From Craspedostauros australis (taxonomy: Eukaryota > Bacillariophyta > Bacillariophyceae > Mastogloiales > Achnanthaceae), in the NCBI GenBank assembly GCA_026770025.1, contig JAMXDE010000004.1, forward strand, positions 1,984,001-2,048,000: a DNA stretch of 64,000 nucleotides, read 5' to 3'. Positions 31,306 through 42,047 of this stretch are shown here, piece by piece. The notes under the pieces are model-generated. The model made no database searches and was not told the DNA's origin. It saw nothing but the letters and a program-made list of their open reading frames with translations. Both the position numbers and the translations under genes were made by a program. How positions within the stretch are numbered: position 1 is the first letter of the stretch; each line of letters begins with the position of its first letter.

Positions 31306-33721
31306 CATAGTATAGTACGATGCTACGACGATATGCTCTGTGGTATGAGCGCCTCTGTTGTTGGACAACAGAAGCCAATGGATTCATCGATCATCTGTCT
31401 CCTTGTTGGACTCCGATGTCTCCGTTGGTCCTCACTGCGCGTTGTTTCTGTTGTTGTTTTCCCCCTCCCTGCAGATAATTTTGTCGTTCACTCGTCGGCG
31501 TTGTTTCGTCTCGTCGTTTTTTCGTCGAGAGTGAGACTGCGATGAGTTGGATGTGTTTAATTTTTGAAATGCCCGGGCTTTAGTCCCATTAGTACGTGTG
31601 CTCCGATTCCTGTTACGTGTGGGCACATTCATTGGCCGGTTGAGGCACAATTTTATCATCCGGACACTGACACGACGGAAACCGGATACTGACATAACGA
31701 CATTGATTGTCCGAACCGGTGCGTTGGGCAGCGCACGGAGCCAGAAAATCGTGACTCCGCGCACCAAAGTGCCGTTGCATTTGATGACATTACTTCTCTC
31801 ACATTTTAATGCATGTGGTGCCTCTCTTCCATTTTTGTCGGAGTTGGACCATGAAAAATTTGTCGGCTTCATGACTCGGTGTTTGTATCGCAGAATAGAG
31901 AATGCGAGGCAATGGAGGGACGGTGGGACAAGAATGCCCCATTGATGGCACTAATCGGATCATGGGAAAAGGGTGACACGAGTATGGATGGTACGGGCAT
32001 GGCACATAGTCGCTCGTGGGTGGAAGGATGCTACTCATCCCACTCTCTTCCGTTTCATCCGTATAGTACAACGCCTGGACGCTTTGTCTTCAGTATAATA
32101 GTACAGTATGGTAGTCACCACTCAATGCGTCAGATGATACTCCGTCGACTGGGCCTTGGGGCGCTGGACAAAAAGGAGGGCGGTATGTAGCTCGGATGCA
32201 TGTGGGCCACTCATGGGTTACCCATGGTCGACACCGATTGGCATTGGGTGTAAAGCAACAATGCAGATGGAACAGATGGAAAGAGATACAGCGTGGTGGA
32301 TCTCTATACGATTGGATTGTCGAGAAACACACGATCACATGGGCATCCACATGCATTGATTAGCATGTAAATTTGCAGCCCGCCTCATACAAAGCGCCAA
32401 AGTATGCCACTCGTGCACTTCCACACACAAGCATCGGAGAGTCAGCTTCCGAATTACGTATACTTTCGCACGAGTCCATCCTTACATCTATGGCAGACGA
32501 CGAATCGCGTTCGACGATCTTTCCAAGCCTCCCCGCCAGGACTCCGACCGACGATGACTCGCCCGCAGTTCCAGTGTCATTGCCTCGTCTTCCTGTTTTT
32601 CTTCTCCTTTCCATGGCCTTGGTCGTAGAGTAGCACACAGCAGTCTTCTCGCCTTTGTTCTTCTTCTGGTTCGTCGTCGTTCTCGTCGTGTATTTTGCCA
32701 CTGTCGCTACGCGATTTCCACCCCGCTCTGGCCACCGCATTCAAAAATGAAGAAACCAACTGACGCTGACATCAGATCTGGAAGGCGCATGAACGCCAAG
32801 GAGGCGGTGGAACATGAATGTCACCAATTTTTGAATCCGATTGCTGTCCCCAACCGCGGAATCGAATGTTCTGCACAGCATGGCGATACATGTGAAGCGT
32901 TTCTGATACCGACATATCCTCGCCGATGCGGGAAGTCATGATCGAATGCACAGCACAATGTGTCACAAACAAGACCGCGTCTTCTTCTTCTTCTTCTTCG
33001 CGTGGCAGTCAAAACGCTTGCGCCAAGATCCGCATCTTGGTCGGCACCTTGATCGACATGACGATCGAAAGAACAACCAACTTCGTCCACCATCTTCCCG
33101 CACGATTTGTCGACGAAATACGCAACGGACGAGCCCAACACAAGCGCCAACAACTGGTCATTTTTGGCGGGAAGCAGGATGAGGTGCGTTGATGCCGCTC
33201 CGAAAAGGACATGATTTGGTCCATCGAGTCGAAGATCCGTGTTTGGGTCCATCGAATCGATTGTCTCAATTTCCGTGACACGCTGACGAAACCAGGAAAA
33301 ACAAAACAAAACAAACAGCAAACGTCAACCAAGCAAACAGCAACACCGCGTTTCGGAATCGTTCGTCGCAAGATGGATCGACCATGGTGACAGCATCAGC
33401 AACGGCGTCGTAGGATTTGGCAGAACAGCCCTAAAACAGCCGTACAGCAGAGCAGAGTAGATCGTGCTTTGCTGTGCTTGTTCTCGTATCGCGGACATCG
33501 ATCTCCGTGTATCCGTACAGCAATTGCATCCTCAAGTGGAAAAGGACTTGCGCTCTCAATCATACGCAGCGTAACACGCTCCAACACGCTCATCGAACGA
33601 GTTGACGTCACCTTGCATCTTGCATCAGCAACAAGTGCCATCTTCGGAAACCGAACTTGCATTCAAACCATATTAGGACATATTAGATCATAGCTCGTAC
33701 TCGAACACGCAGAATCCAAAC

Positions 33722-35342
33722 ATGGTCACCTCCTCCACAGTACAAACGCTGCTCGTTCTGAGCTGCCTCGTCGCCGGAACGGATGGATTCCTCGCTGCCA
33801 AGCCTTCCGCGTCTGGCAGCGTGACGACCGCATCCCGCACGCAGCTGTTCATGAACAAGAAGAAGAGCGGCGGAAAGAAGAAGGGTGGCAAGAAAAAGGT
33901 CACTGGAGGCGGCTTTGGAGCTGCGGCGATCGCCAGCAGTCCCACGCTCGATAGATTCCCGTACGCCGGAGACGTCCGACCGGGCATCCAGAGTCCGCAA
34001 CGGTTGGTGTTGGATGAATCCATCGTCAAGCCGGATTACGCCTTGGATGGAATACCCAAGAAGAAGGGGCCTGGTCTGTTGCCGTGGGTCATCGAGGTCA
34101 AGTCCCCGGAAGAAATCAAGAAGATGAGAGCCTCCGGGAGGCTCGCGCGCAAGATCCTCGACATTGCGGGCCGAGCCGTCCAGGTGGGCGTCACCACGGA
34201 TGAGATCGATACCATCGTGCATAACGAGATTGTGAAGGTGCGCTCATGTGGAAATTCTTGGCTAGTTGCGGAGCAGTGGTGTCTGTTCCACATGCTCTCT
34301 GAAGAGAGACAGATTGCTATACACGCCCTGCTTGTTTGCACACTCGATCCTTCCATTCTTTCAAGTTTCTTCCTATTGATCTTGTCTATTGTATCTTCAT
34401 CACCGTATCATATCGCCGTATCATATCGCCATCATTACCTGACACACTGTGCTACTGTATTCTTCTCCGCTGCACTCTGTTCTCTCCTTGATTTCGCCCA
34501 TGGCAATTGGCAATTGGCGGATACGAAATCAAATCAAACCAACTCACGTGAACATGAACTTGAACGTGAATGTGGCAACCACTCTTGCTCTTGCATACGA
34601 ATCGACGACGAACTGGTAAGAACAGGCAGGTGCGTACCCATCCCCCCTCAACTACCACGGCTTTCCCAAATCGTGCTGCACATCGGTCAACGAAGTGATT
34701 TGCCACGGTATCCCGGACGACCGCAAGCTCCAGGATGGTGACGTCGTCAACATGGACATCACCGTCTACCTCGATGGATACCACGGCGATTGCAGCGAGA
34801 TGTTTGTCGCCGGTGAAGCATCTGAGAGCACGAAGAAGCTGTTGCAGGCCACTTACGATTGCTGGATATCGGCATGCCAATACGTTCGGCCCGGACGCGA
34901 CTACAAGGATCTCGGTGCCATCATGGAGGAGTACGTCGTGCACCGGGGATACTCGTCGGTCAAGAACTTTTGCGGTCACGGAATCGGTAGCGTCTTTCAT
35001 ACCACACCCAACATCCTGCATTACCGCAACAACGAACCCAACGGCCAGATGAGCGCCGGCCACACCTTCACGATCGAGCCCATGATCTGCGAAGGCTCGG
35101 CTCGAGTGCTGAACTGGCCCGATGATTGGACAGCGACGACCACTGATGGCAAGAAATCGGCCCAGTTCGAGCATACCCTGCTGGTGACGGAAGATGGCGT
35201 GGAGGCACTGACTGGAAAGATCGAGACTTCCATGCTACAGTTCTGGGAGAAGGAATCCGCCATCCACAAGGGCTTCTGGTTGGGCACATCCGCATCGGCC
35301 AAGGAGCAGATGGACAAGCTCAATTCAGTGGTCCTGAATTGA
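33722..35342 (+). CDS. Methionine aminopeptidase type I, predicted plastid or mitochondrial
   Basis: Removes N-terminal Met from organelle-made or imported proteins using two metal ions. Exons 33722-34237 and 34626-35342; the phase 0 join gives IVHNEIVKAGAYPSPLNYHG, restoring the conserved family block, and a 410-residue product. All five metal ligands are visible: Asp in VVNMDIT, Asp in YHGDCSE, His in CGHGIG, Glu in FTIEPM and Glu in QFEHTLL. The N-terminus is a signal-like segment (TVQTLLVLSCLVAGTDGF) ending in GF, then a Ser/Ala/Lys-rich transit-like stretch with KKKSGGKKKGGKKK. This favours plastid import. The intron is 388 nt with GTGCGC at the donor. Confidence 0.95.
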
Positions 35343-35740
35343 ACACGAACCGCAACTATGAGTACAGCGCAGTAGACCAACACACCATGACATGCTATGG
35401 CATGGTATGTTATGATATGATACAGCAGCAGAATGCGATAGTGCCACCATAACCTAGAGCATCAATATTGAGGTCACTCTTCTTGGATACTATCATACGC
35501 AGTAGAGTTCATTGCACAATCTTCTGGTCGACTTTGGAGGCCCCCTTCCCAGACTCGTGGGCATGATCGGCACTGATGGCACAGACCTTCGCGGGTTTGG
35601 ACAACCAACAATTCGAATGGAATACTCATGAAAAGCACACTGCTCTATGTCTTGCACTCCGAATGGTAATGGATGTCGTCCTATTCGTACTACGAGAGCA
35701 TGTGGACTGCTCTACTTACATCCACATAATCAAGACGTTC
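35343..35740. other. Convergent spacer after MetAP
   Basis: Nearly 400 bp between two 3' ends. It contains a run of ATGGTATG/ATGATATG words (35390-35425). No gene seen. Confidence 0.5.
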
Positions 35741-36907
35741 TCATGGCGAAACAAGCACCGGCTCGTCGTTGCTCTTCCCACGAAACATGGATGCGAGGCC
35801 CATGGAACTGACGACGCCCAGAAACGCCCCGGTCCCAAGCTTGCCGCCCCATCCACCAAGCAGCGCGGCGGACAGAAGCTGCTGAGACACGCCGGCCATG
35901 ATGCTGGCCAGCAGGAGACTGCCGTAGGTGGGCAAGCGCAACGGCGACGCCATGGCCACGAAGGTGCCGCAGTAGATGGGTCCCGCCACAGCGGGCGACA
36001 CGAAGGTGCCCAGCAAGCCGACGATGCTGACGGCCGCCGACATGGATGACAGACGCGTGCGCACAACGGATACCTCGCCCTCCGCAGCGAAGAAGTTTCG
36101 CCAATACGTGACGCCGAAGGCTCCGACGATGGTCCACAAGGCGACGAAGGGCAGGTCCGAGGCGAGCTTGCCGAAGCTGCCGAATGGCTGGAACAACGCC
36201 GCTCCCGTGGCGGACGACGCAAAGATCGTGGTGGCCACGAGGAATTGCAGCGTGCAGGCGCACTGGGCCGTGAATCCCAGGCGACCGCCGATGCCGATGA
36301 AGAGCTTGAGACGATCAAAGATGGCAAGGATAGTGGCACAGACGGCGCCGAGAATGGCGGACGATGCCACGGTGGGAACGACGGTCGTTCGGGCCATGCC
36401 AGCGTAGCTGCCGCAGAGCGTGGCCAGCGCCAAATTGGGAGGCAGGGCCATGGCTGCGATGCTTCCAACGGAGGCCGCCGCACGGATGGGTCCCCAGGAC
36501 AGCTCGTTGTTGACTAGGTAAGTGAGGACGGTGCCCACGAAGACGGCGACGAAGGGCTGGATCTTGAAGGTCTCGCGGATCGAGGCAGCGATGCCAGCTG
36601 GCGCTGCTTCGGAAGCCACTTCCGTCGATGCATCTGTCGTTGCGTCTGCTGGCTTCTCGGAATCCGTCGTCGGTGAGACAACATCGGTGGAATCAGTGGA
36701 AGTCTTGAGAGCAGAATCGCTGTTGCGCTGCGCCTTGGCGTTGCTACCGCGGCTGCCTGCTCTCAATGCCGAAGCAAGCGCGACTGATGTGGGTGGATGG
36801 GATCGAGGCATGGAGAATGCCGCAGTCCCCGAGATGCAGCATGATGCCAGCACCAGCAGCGCAACGGATGCAACTACACGGACTTTCTGGAGGTTGTGGT
36901 GCTTCAT
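35741..36907 (-). CDS. Predicted plastid multi-pass membrane protein, function unknown
   Basis: 388 residues from the ATG at 36907 (MKHHNLQKVRVVASVALLVL), chosen because it exposes a signal peptide followed by SGTAAFSMP, a textbook AAF plastid cleavage motif. A Ser/Thr/Ala/Asp-rich transit and linker region runs to about residue 110. The rest is about eight hydrophobic, Gly/Ala-rich segments starting near QPFVAVFVGTVLTYLV, including PPNLALATLCGSYAGMA and LPTYGSLLLASIMAGVSQQLL. The repeating small-residue helices look like a transporter or channel-like fold, with two halves that look alike in part. I do not recognise a named family. It probably sits in a plastid envelope or thylakoid membrane. 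Confidence 0.8.
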   Translation of the reverse strand: MKHHNLQKVRVVASVALLVLASCCISGTAAFSMPRSHPPTSVALASALRAGSRGSNAKAQRNSDSALKTSTDSTDVVSPTTDSEKPADATTDASTEVASEAAPAGIAASIRETFKIQPFVAVFVGTVLTYLVNNELSWGPIRAAASVGSIAAMALPPNLALATLCGSYAGMARTTVVPTVASSAILGAVCATILAIFDRLKLFIGIGGRLGFTAQCACTLQFLVATTIFASSATGAALFQPFGSFGKLASDLPFVALWTIVGAFGVTYWRNFFAAEGEVSVVRTRLSSMSAAVSIVGLLGTFVSPAVAGPIYCGTFVAMASPLRLPTYGSLLLASIMAGVSQQLLSAALLGGWGGKLGTGAFLGVVSSMGLASMFRGKSNDEPVLVSP

Positions 36908-37728
36908 TTTTCTTTCTCTCTCCTCTTCAGTTGTCGTTGTCGTTGTTGTCAGCGTCGTCGTCTCTCTCAATACAAATCTTGTGGCACTTGTATGTCTGGT
37001 ATGATATGTCAGCAAGATTGGAAGGGCAGTGTGGGGGGATCTGCAGAATGTGTTGCAGACAACAATGACATCAGAGATTTCTCTCTGCTTTTGAGTGTTT
37101 GTTTCGCACGAAGAACGTCACAGTGGATGATGTTGATGACATGCTTGTTGGTTGGCATTGAGGTGTGGTTTGAAGACGATTTCGGATTTGTGGCGTGAAA
37201 AATTGCGTTCCTTTGGTGATTACGTTGACAACTTGCCCACGTCATCGAGAACACACAGGATATGCGGTAGTATTGTATATTACTTTTTTATTGTTCAATC
37301 AGTCAAGAACCTTCAGTCACGACAATTTCGGGGCGAAGAAAAGGGGCCGTTTGCGCGCAAAGACAAACGCAAAGACAAAGCCGACCAACAACACAAATCA
37401 CAAAGCCACCAGAATCGCGCCAACCAATCACATCGGTTTTCAGTGCGCTGACCTTCGGCGAGGTGTGCGGCTGTGCGTGGAGACAAACAACACGCCCCAC
37501 GCAAGCTGTCGATAAAATCTGTCTGCCTCCGTTGATGTCAACAAAAGGAGGCCGAGAGACGGATGAAGCCAAGGGAACCAAACCACCAAACGGAAAGGGA
37601 AGAGGCGAAAACCAATCAAAACAGGAGTCATCACGCATACTCGTAGCACGAGTGTATCCATAGAGACTCGTGCTCTCTTCTGCTCCATTCTGCTCCATTC
37701 TGCCTCGCTCTTGAGACACCGTATCATC
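36908..37728. other. Divergent spacer (promoter region for two genes)
   Basis: About 820 bp between start codons of the membrane protein and the coiled-coil protein. Expected to hold both promoters. A CATACTCGTAGCACGAGTG word with partial dyad symmetry lies about 90 bp upstream of the plus-strand start. No other element recognised. Confidence 0.5.
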
Positions 37729-39449
37729 ATGCGCAAAGCCATGGCCACCTGCGAAGCGTCCACCAAACCGCAGCAGCAAGATGACAGCTCCAACAGTCGC
37801 AAGCGCAAGCACCTGGGATTGCTCAAGGAGAGGCTGCGAAAAGCCCAGGAGAAGAAGCTTGCTGCCGAGCTGTCCAGCAAAGCATCTTCCTCGCTGGCCG
37901 ATGCCAACGGCAATGTCAGCAACGGCGACAATGACAGCAACGACAGCGGCAATGCCAGCAACGCTGCGACGGCGACCGGAAAAGCACAAGATACCGGCTC
38001 GTCGCGCACGGGACAGCTCGAAGCATTGCGCAAGGCCAAGGCAGCCTTGCTGGGTGCCAAGGAGAACAGAGAACGCGCCTTGCGTCGGCTGGAATCGAGA
38101 CGGTCTCCAACGTCGATGGGTGCAAGCGACGCTGCCACATCCGCGTTCCCCGAACGACGGAGGATCCCGCCCATCTCCGCTTTGGGTGTCGACATCATCA
38201 TCGGCAACATCGGACAAAGCGGAACCGACGATCTCGTGCGCATCCGCAACCCGTTGGACGTCATGTCCTCGACGCACCATGATTACGCGTCCCGCATGTA
38301 CGGCATGGACCGCGTCAGCATGGGCATGAAGCACACGCCGATCATTCAACCGCTGCACGCGGCGTCCTTCAATACTGGTGAGAATGGATCGTGACAGTCC
38401 ATGTTGTGCGCGCAATTGGACACGGATCTGCGTCGTTGCAAGGCTTCATGGTTGGTCGATTGGCGGGATGGCTGGCTTGATGGATGGCTGGCGAACTGGC
38501 CCAGGCTATGACTCGAACGGATAGTCCATGATAGCGCGTGCGTGTAACTTTGCGGAATTTCAACCCGCACTTGTACAAATCATCATGGATGTACCATGTA
38601 AATCGAGTTGTGAAGAGGATCCAGCACAAATGACACGGAGAATGCAGCATATGTTGCTACTCGCACGTCTGTCTCAACATGTGCTTGTGGGACTGCCGCG
38701 ATCTTTCTTCCATGCTCCCCTCCCCCTTCCTTCCATTCTTGCATCCGTGCATTTCGCGTGCGTGCGTGCGTGCATCCATGCAAATGCAATACATCGATCC
38801 CAACACAACGTATTCTGCCATACAACATAATCCCAAACTACCTCCGTGTGGACAAGATCCTGAATCCATGCAACAAGACACATTTGACCCCATGCTACCA
38901 TTGCAACAGCAACCGACAGTCACAGCGCAAGAAAGGGCAGGATCAGCCGTGGCATCTGCAACCCAAATGACTCCCCAATCAAGCACAGACGCAAGAACCG
39001 AGGCCGCTGTCGAGGTCGAGGTCAACGCCGACACCCCTATCCCCACCAACAGCCGCAACGGCAACAACAACAGCAGAACCAACAGCAACACCCTCTCCAA
39101 GTCATCCGAGGTAAGTGCATTGCAAAAGCGCAAGGAGCAGATGCGAGCGCGCATGGAGATCGTGCACTGGAAGCACACGGTGCGAAAGCAGGAAAAGTTG
39201 CTCGCCAAGGTGGATGCCAAAGTAAGTCAGAACGAACTGCAGGGCAAGGAGTGTGAGCAGAATTTGCAAAACACGCTGCATGCATCGCTGGAGGCGGATC
39301 GGTCCATCGGAGTGCTCGAGGCTCAGTTGCAGATGGTGGAGCGGCTACGGCAGCAGACGTCGGTCAAGCTTTTGCGAACCAGAAATCGGTTGCATGGCAT
39401 AACACGCGGGAGTGATGGCGGTGGCAACGGTGGCGGGGGTGAGGAATAG
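37729..39449 (+). CDS. Hypothetical coiled-coil protein, two exons
   Basis: Proposed exons 37729-38377 and 38857-39449, intron 479 nt (donor GGTGAGAA, acceptor GACAAG), phase 1 on both sides, giving 413 residues. Exon 1 has a basic coiled-coil-like segment (KRKHLGLLKERLRKAQEKKL), an Asn/Ser/Asp/Ala-rich stretch, a second one (LEALRKAKAALLGAKENRER) and an ordered patch ISALGVDIIIGNIG. Exon 2 begins with a Gln/Thr/Asn-rich region and ends in a strong coiled coil (about 280-400; HWKHTVRKQEKLLAKVDAKV then a Leu heptad run) with a Gly-rich tail. No family recognised. The two halves could be separate genes; matching phase and the good donor favour one. The acceptor's pyrimidine tract is poor, so the exact splice site is tentative. 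Confidence 0.6.
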
Positions 39450-39866
39450 AGTACTCGAAATACATTTGCGTTCTTAGTTGGGGCGATTGGGAAGCACTGG
39501 GAGGGTGACCAACATGGCGAAGACTGCAGCGAATTGGACATGCAAAGAGATAGCATAGCATACGGCATCAGGTGCACCATGGAGGAATCATTGTGTGTAC
39601 TTGCTAGACGTGGCATCAGTCAACCATTACGAATAAAGAGTGCTCTGGAGTGGTATTTGTGTTGCTACCCGTAGCCCTATTCCTGCTCTACAAAAGGAAC
39701 AGAGATCTATGTTGCTCCCTCTTCTTCTCCACCTGTGGCCCAAAGGGACTGGCAATGTCACGAGACCACGAGTTTTTCTCGTACATACGAGTAGGAATGT
39801 TCTCTTGAACAACGAGATAGAAGAGAACGATGAGTCAACCCTGCGCCACACTCTGCCGCGCACCGA
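39450..39866. other. Convergent spacer before the uL4 gene
   Basis: About 420 bp between two 3' ends. It contains an AATAAA-like word (39631) on the plus strand and a CTCGTACATACGAGTAG dyad near 39778. No gene seen. Confidence 0.5.
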
Positions 39867-41102
39867 TCAATGCTTCCATCTGGATTCGATCTGTTCCAAC
39901 GCGGCCAGCGAGATGATGAGCTTGTCCTTCTTGAGGATGTCGTAGACATTCAGCTTTCCCGTACCACCGACTTTGACCATGTGCAGGTTTCCGGATGCCA
40001 CCCAGAGATTGACGGGCACGCCGAGGTAGGATGCATCTGCGCCTGATTCCGCTTCCTCGTCGTCTGCCGTGTAATGGTCGATGATGAGCGCGGACGACTC
40101 TTTGGCTGCGATGCCGAAGTAGTCGCTGAGCATCGTTGCCCATTCCTTGGTTTTGTGGGTTGACAGCTTCATGTGATCGACAACGATGAGGTTGCCTTCC
40201 TTGAGCTTTTGGGACAGGGCCGAGCAGATTGCCAACGCCTTGGTCTTCTTGTTGATTTTGACGTTGCCGTAGTCCTTGGTATTTTTGGGGCCATGCGCCT
40301 TGGCTCCGCCCCTCCAATGGGCCGGCCGCGAATGCCCTGCTCTGGCCTTGCCGGTGCCTTTTTGCTGACGCACCTTGCGACCGCTGCCGCTGACTTCGCC
40401 GATCGTCTTCGTTTTCGCCTTGCGCTTTCCCCGCATCTTGCTGCGGATGTAGTCCACGTTCTGCTTGATGAGATCGACGCGGATGTGCTGAATGCCGAAG
40501 ACGGTTGGATCCAGGTGGATGGTGCCGCTCGTGCTGCCATCAAGCACGTGGCGCACGTCCACCTTGAGCCGCTCCGGGAGTGGAATGACAGCGGTCGGGA
40601 CATGGCGCTTGGAAAACATCTCCGTGACATCGAGATCCTCATCTTCATCTTCATGGACGTCGTAATCTTCCGCGTCTTCGTCGTTGTCACGCTTCTCCAG
40701 ATCATCGCTTGCAGCTGCTTCGTCATTCTCATCATTCTCGTCATCACCGTCCACATCCTCCAAAACGATCTTTTCAAGATTGGATTGCTCCAGCGGCGCA
40801 AAGGAGGACTTCTTGTCGAACGTGAGGTTCGAGACAGGCACATCGAGCTTTGGGCTGGCCGAGCTGAACAATGCCGCTTGCGATCGCGCTGCGATGCGGT
40901 GGGAACCTTCGTCCCAGCTCTGTCCTGCAGCATTGATGGCCACAGAGTTCGAAATCATCGATGGTCGGCCCAACGATGAAAGCGCAGCACTTGCGTTCCT
41001 GCGACTGTTGACGCCGCCGCTGTTGCCGATGCTGACCAGCGTCCCTATCCTTCGGCTGGTGGGACGGAGTGCTCTTTTCATTCTGGCAGAGTGTCGGAAC
41101 AT
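39867..41102 (-). CDS. Organellar ribosomal protein uL4 (probably mitochondrial)
   Basis: Large-subunit ribosomal protein lining the peptide exit tunnel. 411 residues from the ATG at 41102, giving MFRHSARMKRALRPTSRRIG, a basic amphipathic presequence typical of mitochondrial import; there is no signal peptide or AF motif, so plastid location is unlikely. An acidic insert (about residues 120-165, many Asp/Glu) precedes the uL4 core. The core is bacterial type: VLDGS, IRSKMRGKRKAKTKTIGEVSG, RQQKGTGKARAGHSRP with a nearby RGGAKAHGP (tunnel loop), and the C-terminal VYDILKKDKLIIS. The cytosolic eukaryotic uL4 lacks this loop form, supporting organellar origin. Divergent from the sorting nexin gene. 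Confidence 0.92.
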   Translation of the reverse strand: MFRHSARMKRALRPTSRRIGTLVSIGNSGGVNSRRNASAALSSLGRPSMISNSVAINAAGQSWDEGSHRIAARSQAALFSSASPKLDVPVSNLTFDKKSSFAPLEQSNLEKIVLEDVDGDDENDENDEAAASDDLEKRDNDEDAEDYDVHEDEDEDLDVTEMFSKRHVPTAVIPLPERLKVDVRHVLDGSTSGTIHLDPTVFGIQHIRVDLIKQNVDYIRSKMRGKRKAKTKTIGEVSGSGRKVRQQKGTGKARAGHSRPAHWRGGAKAHGPKNTKDYGNVKINKKTKALAICSALSQKLKEGNLIVVDHMKLSTHKTKEWATMLSDYFGIAAKESSALIIDHYTADDEEAESGADASYLGVPVNLWVASGNLHMVKVGGTGKLNVYDILKKDKLIISLAALEQIESRWKH

Positions 41103-42047
41103 GGCTGATATACTAATAGAGTATTGCACAGCTCAGTACTCTGGATACGCTGGTGTCTGGCGTGATCAGCCTGATCTTCCCTGACCTTGTTGGACCTGGT
41201 TGAGCTGTTTGTCTGTGGACTCTATGCCGCTCTTCTGAAATGGAAGGTGTTTCGTTTCAGTGGATGGAGCAATTGGATCGTCACAGAGAAGTGTGCATGC
41301 TCGTACAATTACTTGTTGGGAAGATGTGCTCATCACCATCATCGTTGCCACCATCGTTGCTGCCGTCATCTTCGTGGCCATCACCATCCTCGTGGCCACC
41401 GAGGCAGCAACAACAACCCTTTCTCTCTCGTGTTGTTTGATGTGGGATGATGGCGCCAACACCACAAAAATCGAGAGAAGCCTGAATCCGGAATTGTTCG
41501 TGACTGCGGAAAGACGGACGGACGTTCACATATCCAAAATGTGCTTGTTGCGGTCCGATGAATCGAAAACGCCAAAAACATCGCGCAAGATCAAAGACCT
41601 TCACCGAAAATCGCCACCGTGTCAACAACAACGGTCACAAAGAGCGAAAACCCACGAGAGAACGAAAGGAAAAGATCCGAGACCCTTCCACGACTTGCAC
41701 AACTCGTAGTCGTACAGTGCCAACCAGCAACACACAAACACTGTGCGTGCTCATCGGTTGCGCTGTAGCAGCACGACCAACGACCTACTGATACGCCGTA
41801 GTGGTACTCTGCATACGACTACAAGTACGAGTGCGAGTGCTCTCGATGCGAGGACGCTTCTTCTCTCATCACGACACTGATCCCTGGCAATGCGACTGGG
41901 GGAATCGATGAACATTCGAAGACTGGGGCATTGCTTGGACGAGTACAAACAGAAGGCAGGCAAATCGAAGCAAATCAAACCAAATCAAATCAATCAAGAG
42001 GAAAAGCGAAAAGACAAGCGCGAGGATCTGCACCACGGATTGCAGAA
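41103..42047. other. Divergent spacer between uL4 and sorting nexin genes
   Basis: About 945 bp with both promoters presumably inside. A CATCAT/CACCAT-rich stretch (41330-41400) and GTACTC/TACGAGT words (41790-41840) are visible. No gene supported. Confidence 0.5.

Larger units (their letters stand above)
30268..33721. other. Large spacer between divergent GH99-like and MetAP genes
   Basis: About 3.45 kb without a gene I can support. It includes a 13-bp tandem triplet (30618-30656), a GTATG repeat (31278-31305), a TTC run (about 32980-32998) and AT-rich patches. Small frames such as minus 32821-33252 and minus 32360-32740 have no recognisable motif. An unrecognised short gene or non-coding RNA could be hidden here. 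Confidence 0.5.

Noticed and set aside
31432-31872. 146-codon minus-strand frame
   Set aside because: Basic and Asn-rich composition typical of random reading through this spacer; no homology recognised.
32821-33321. Minus-strand frame with MDPNTDLRLDG near 33252
   Set aside because: No motif, an Arg run that comes from a TTC microsatellite, and no partner exon could be joined with confidence.
39111-39227. GTAAGT sites inside exon 2 of the coiled-coil gene (39111 and 39222)
   Set aside because: The coiled-coil pattern continues unbroken through both sites, and removing the stretch between them would break the frame, so they are not treated as introns.
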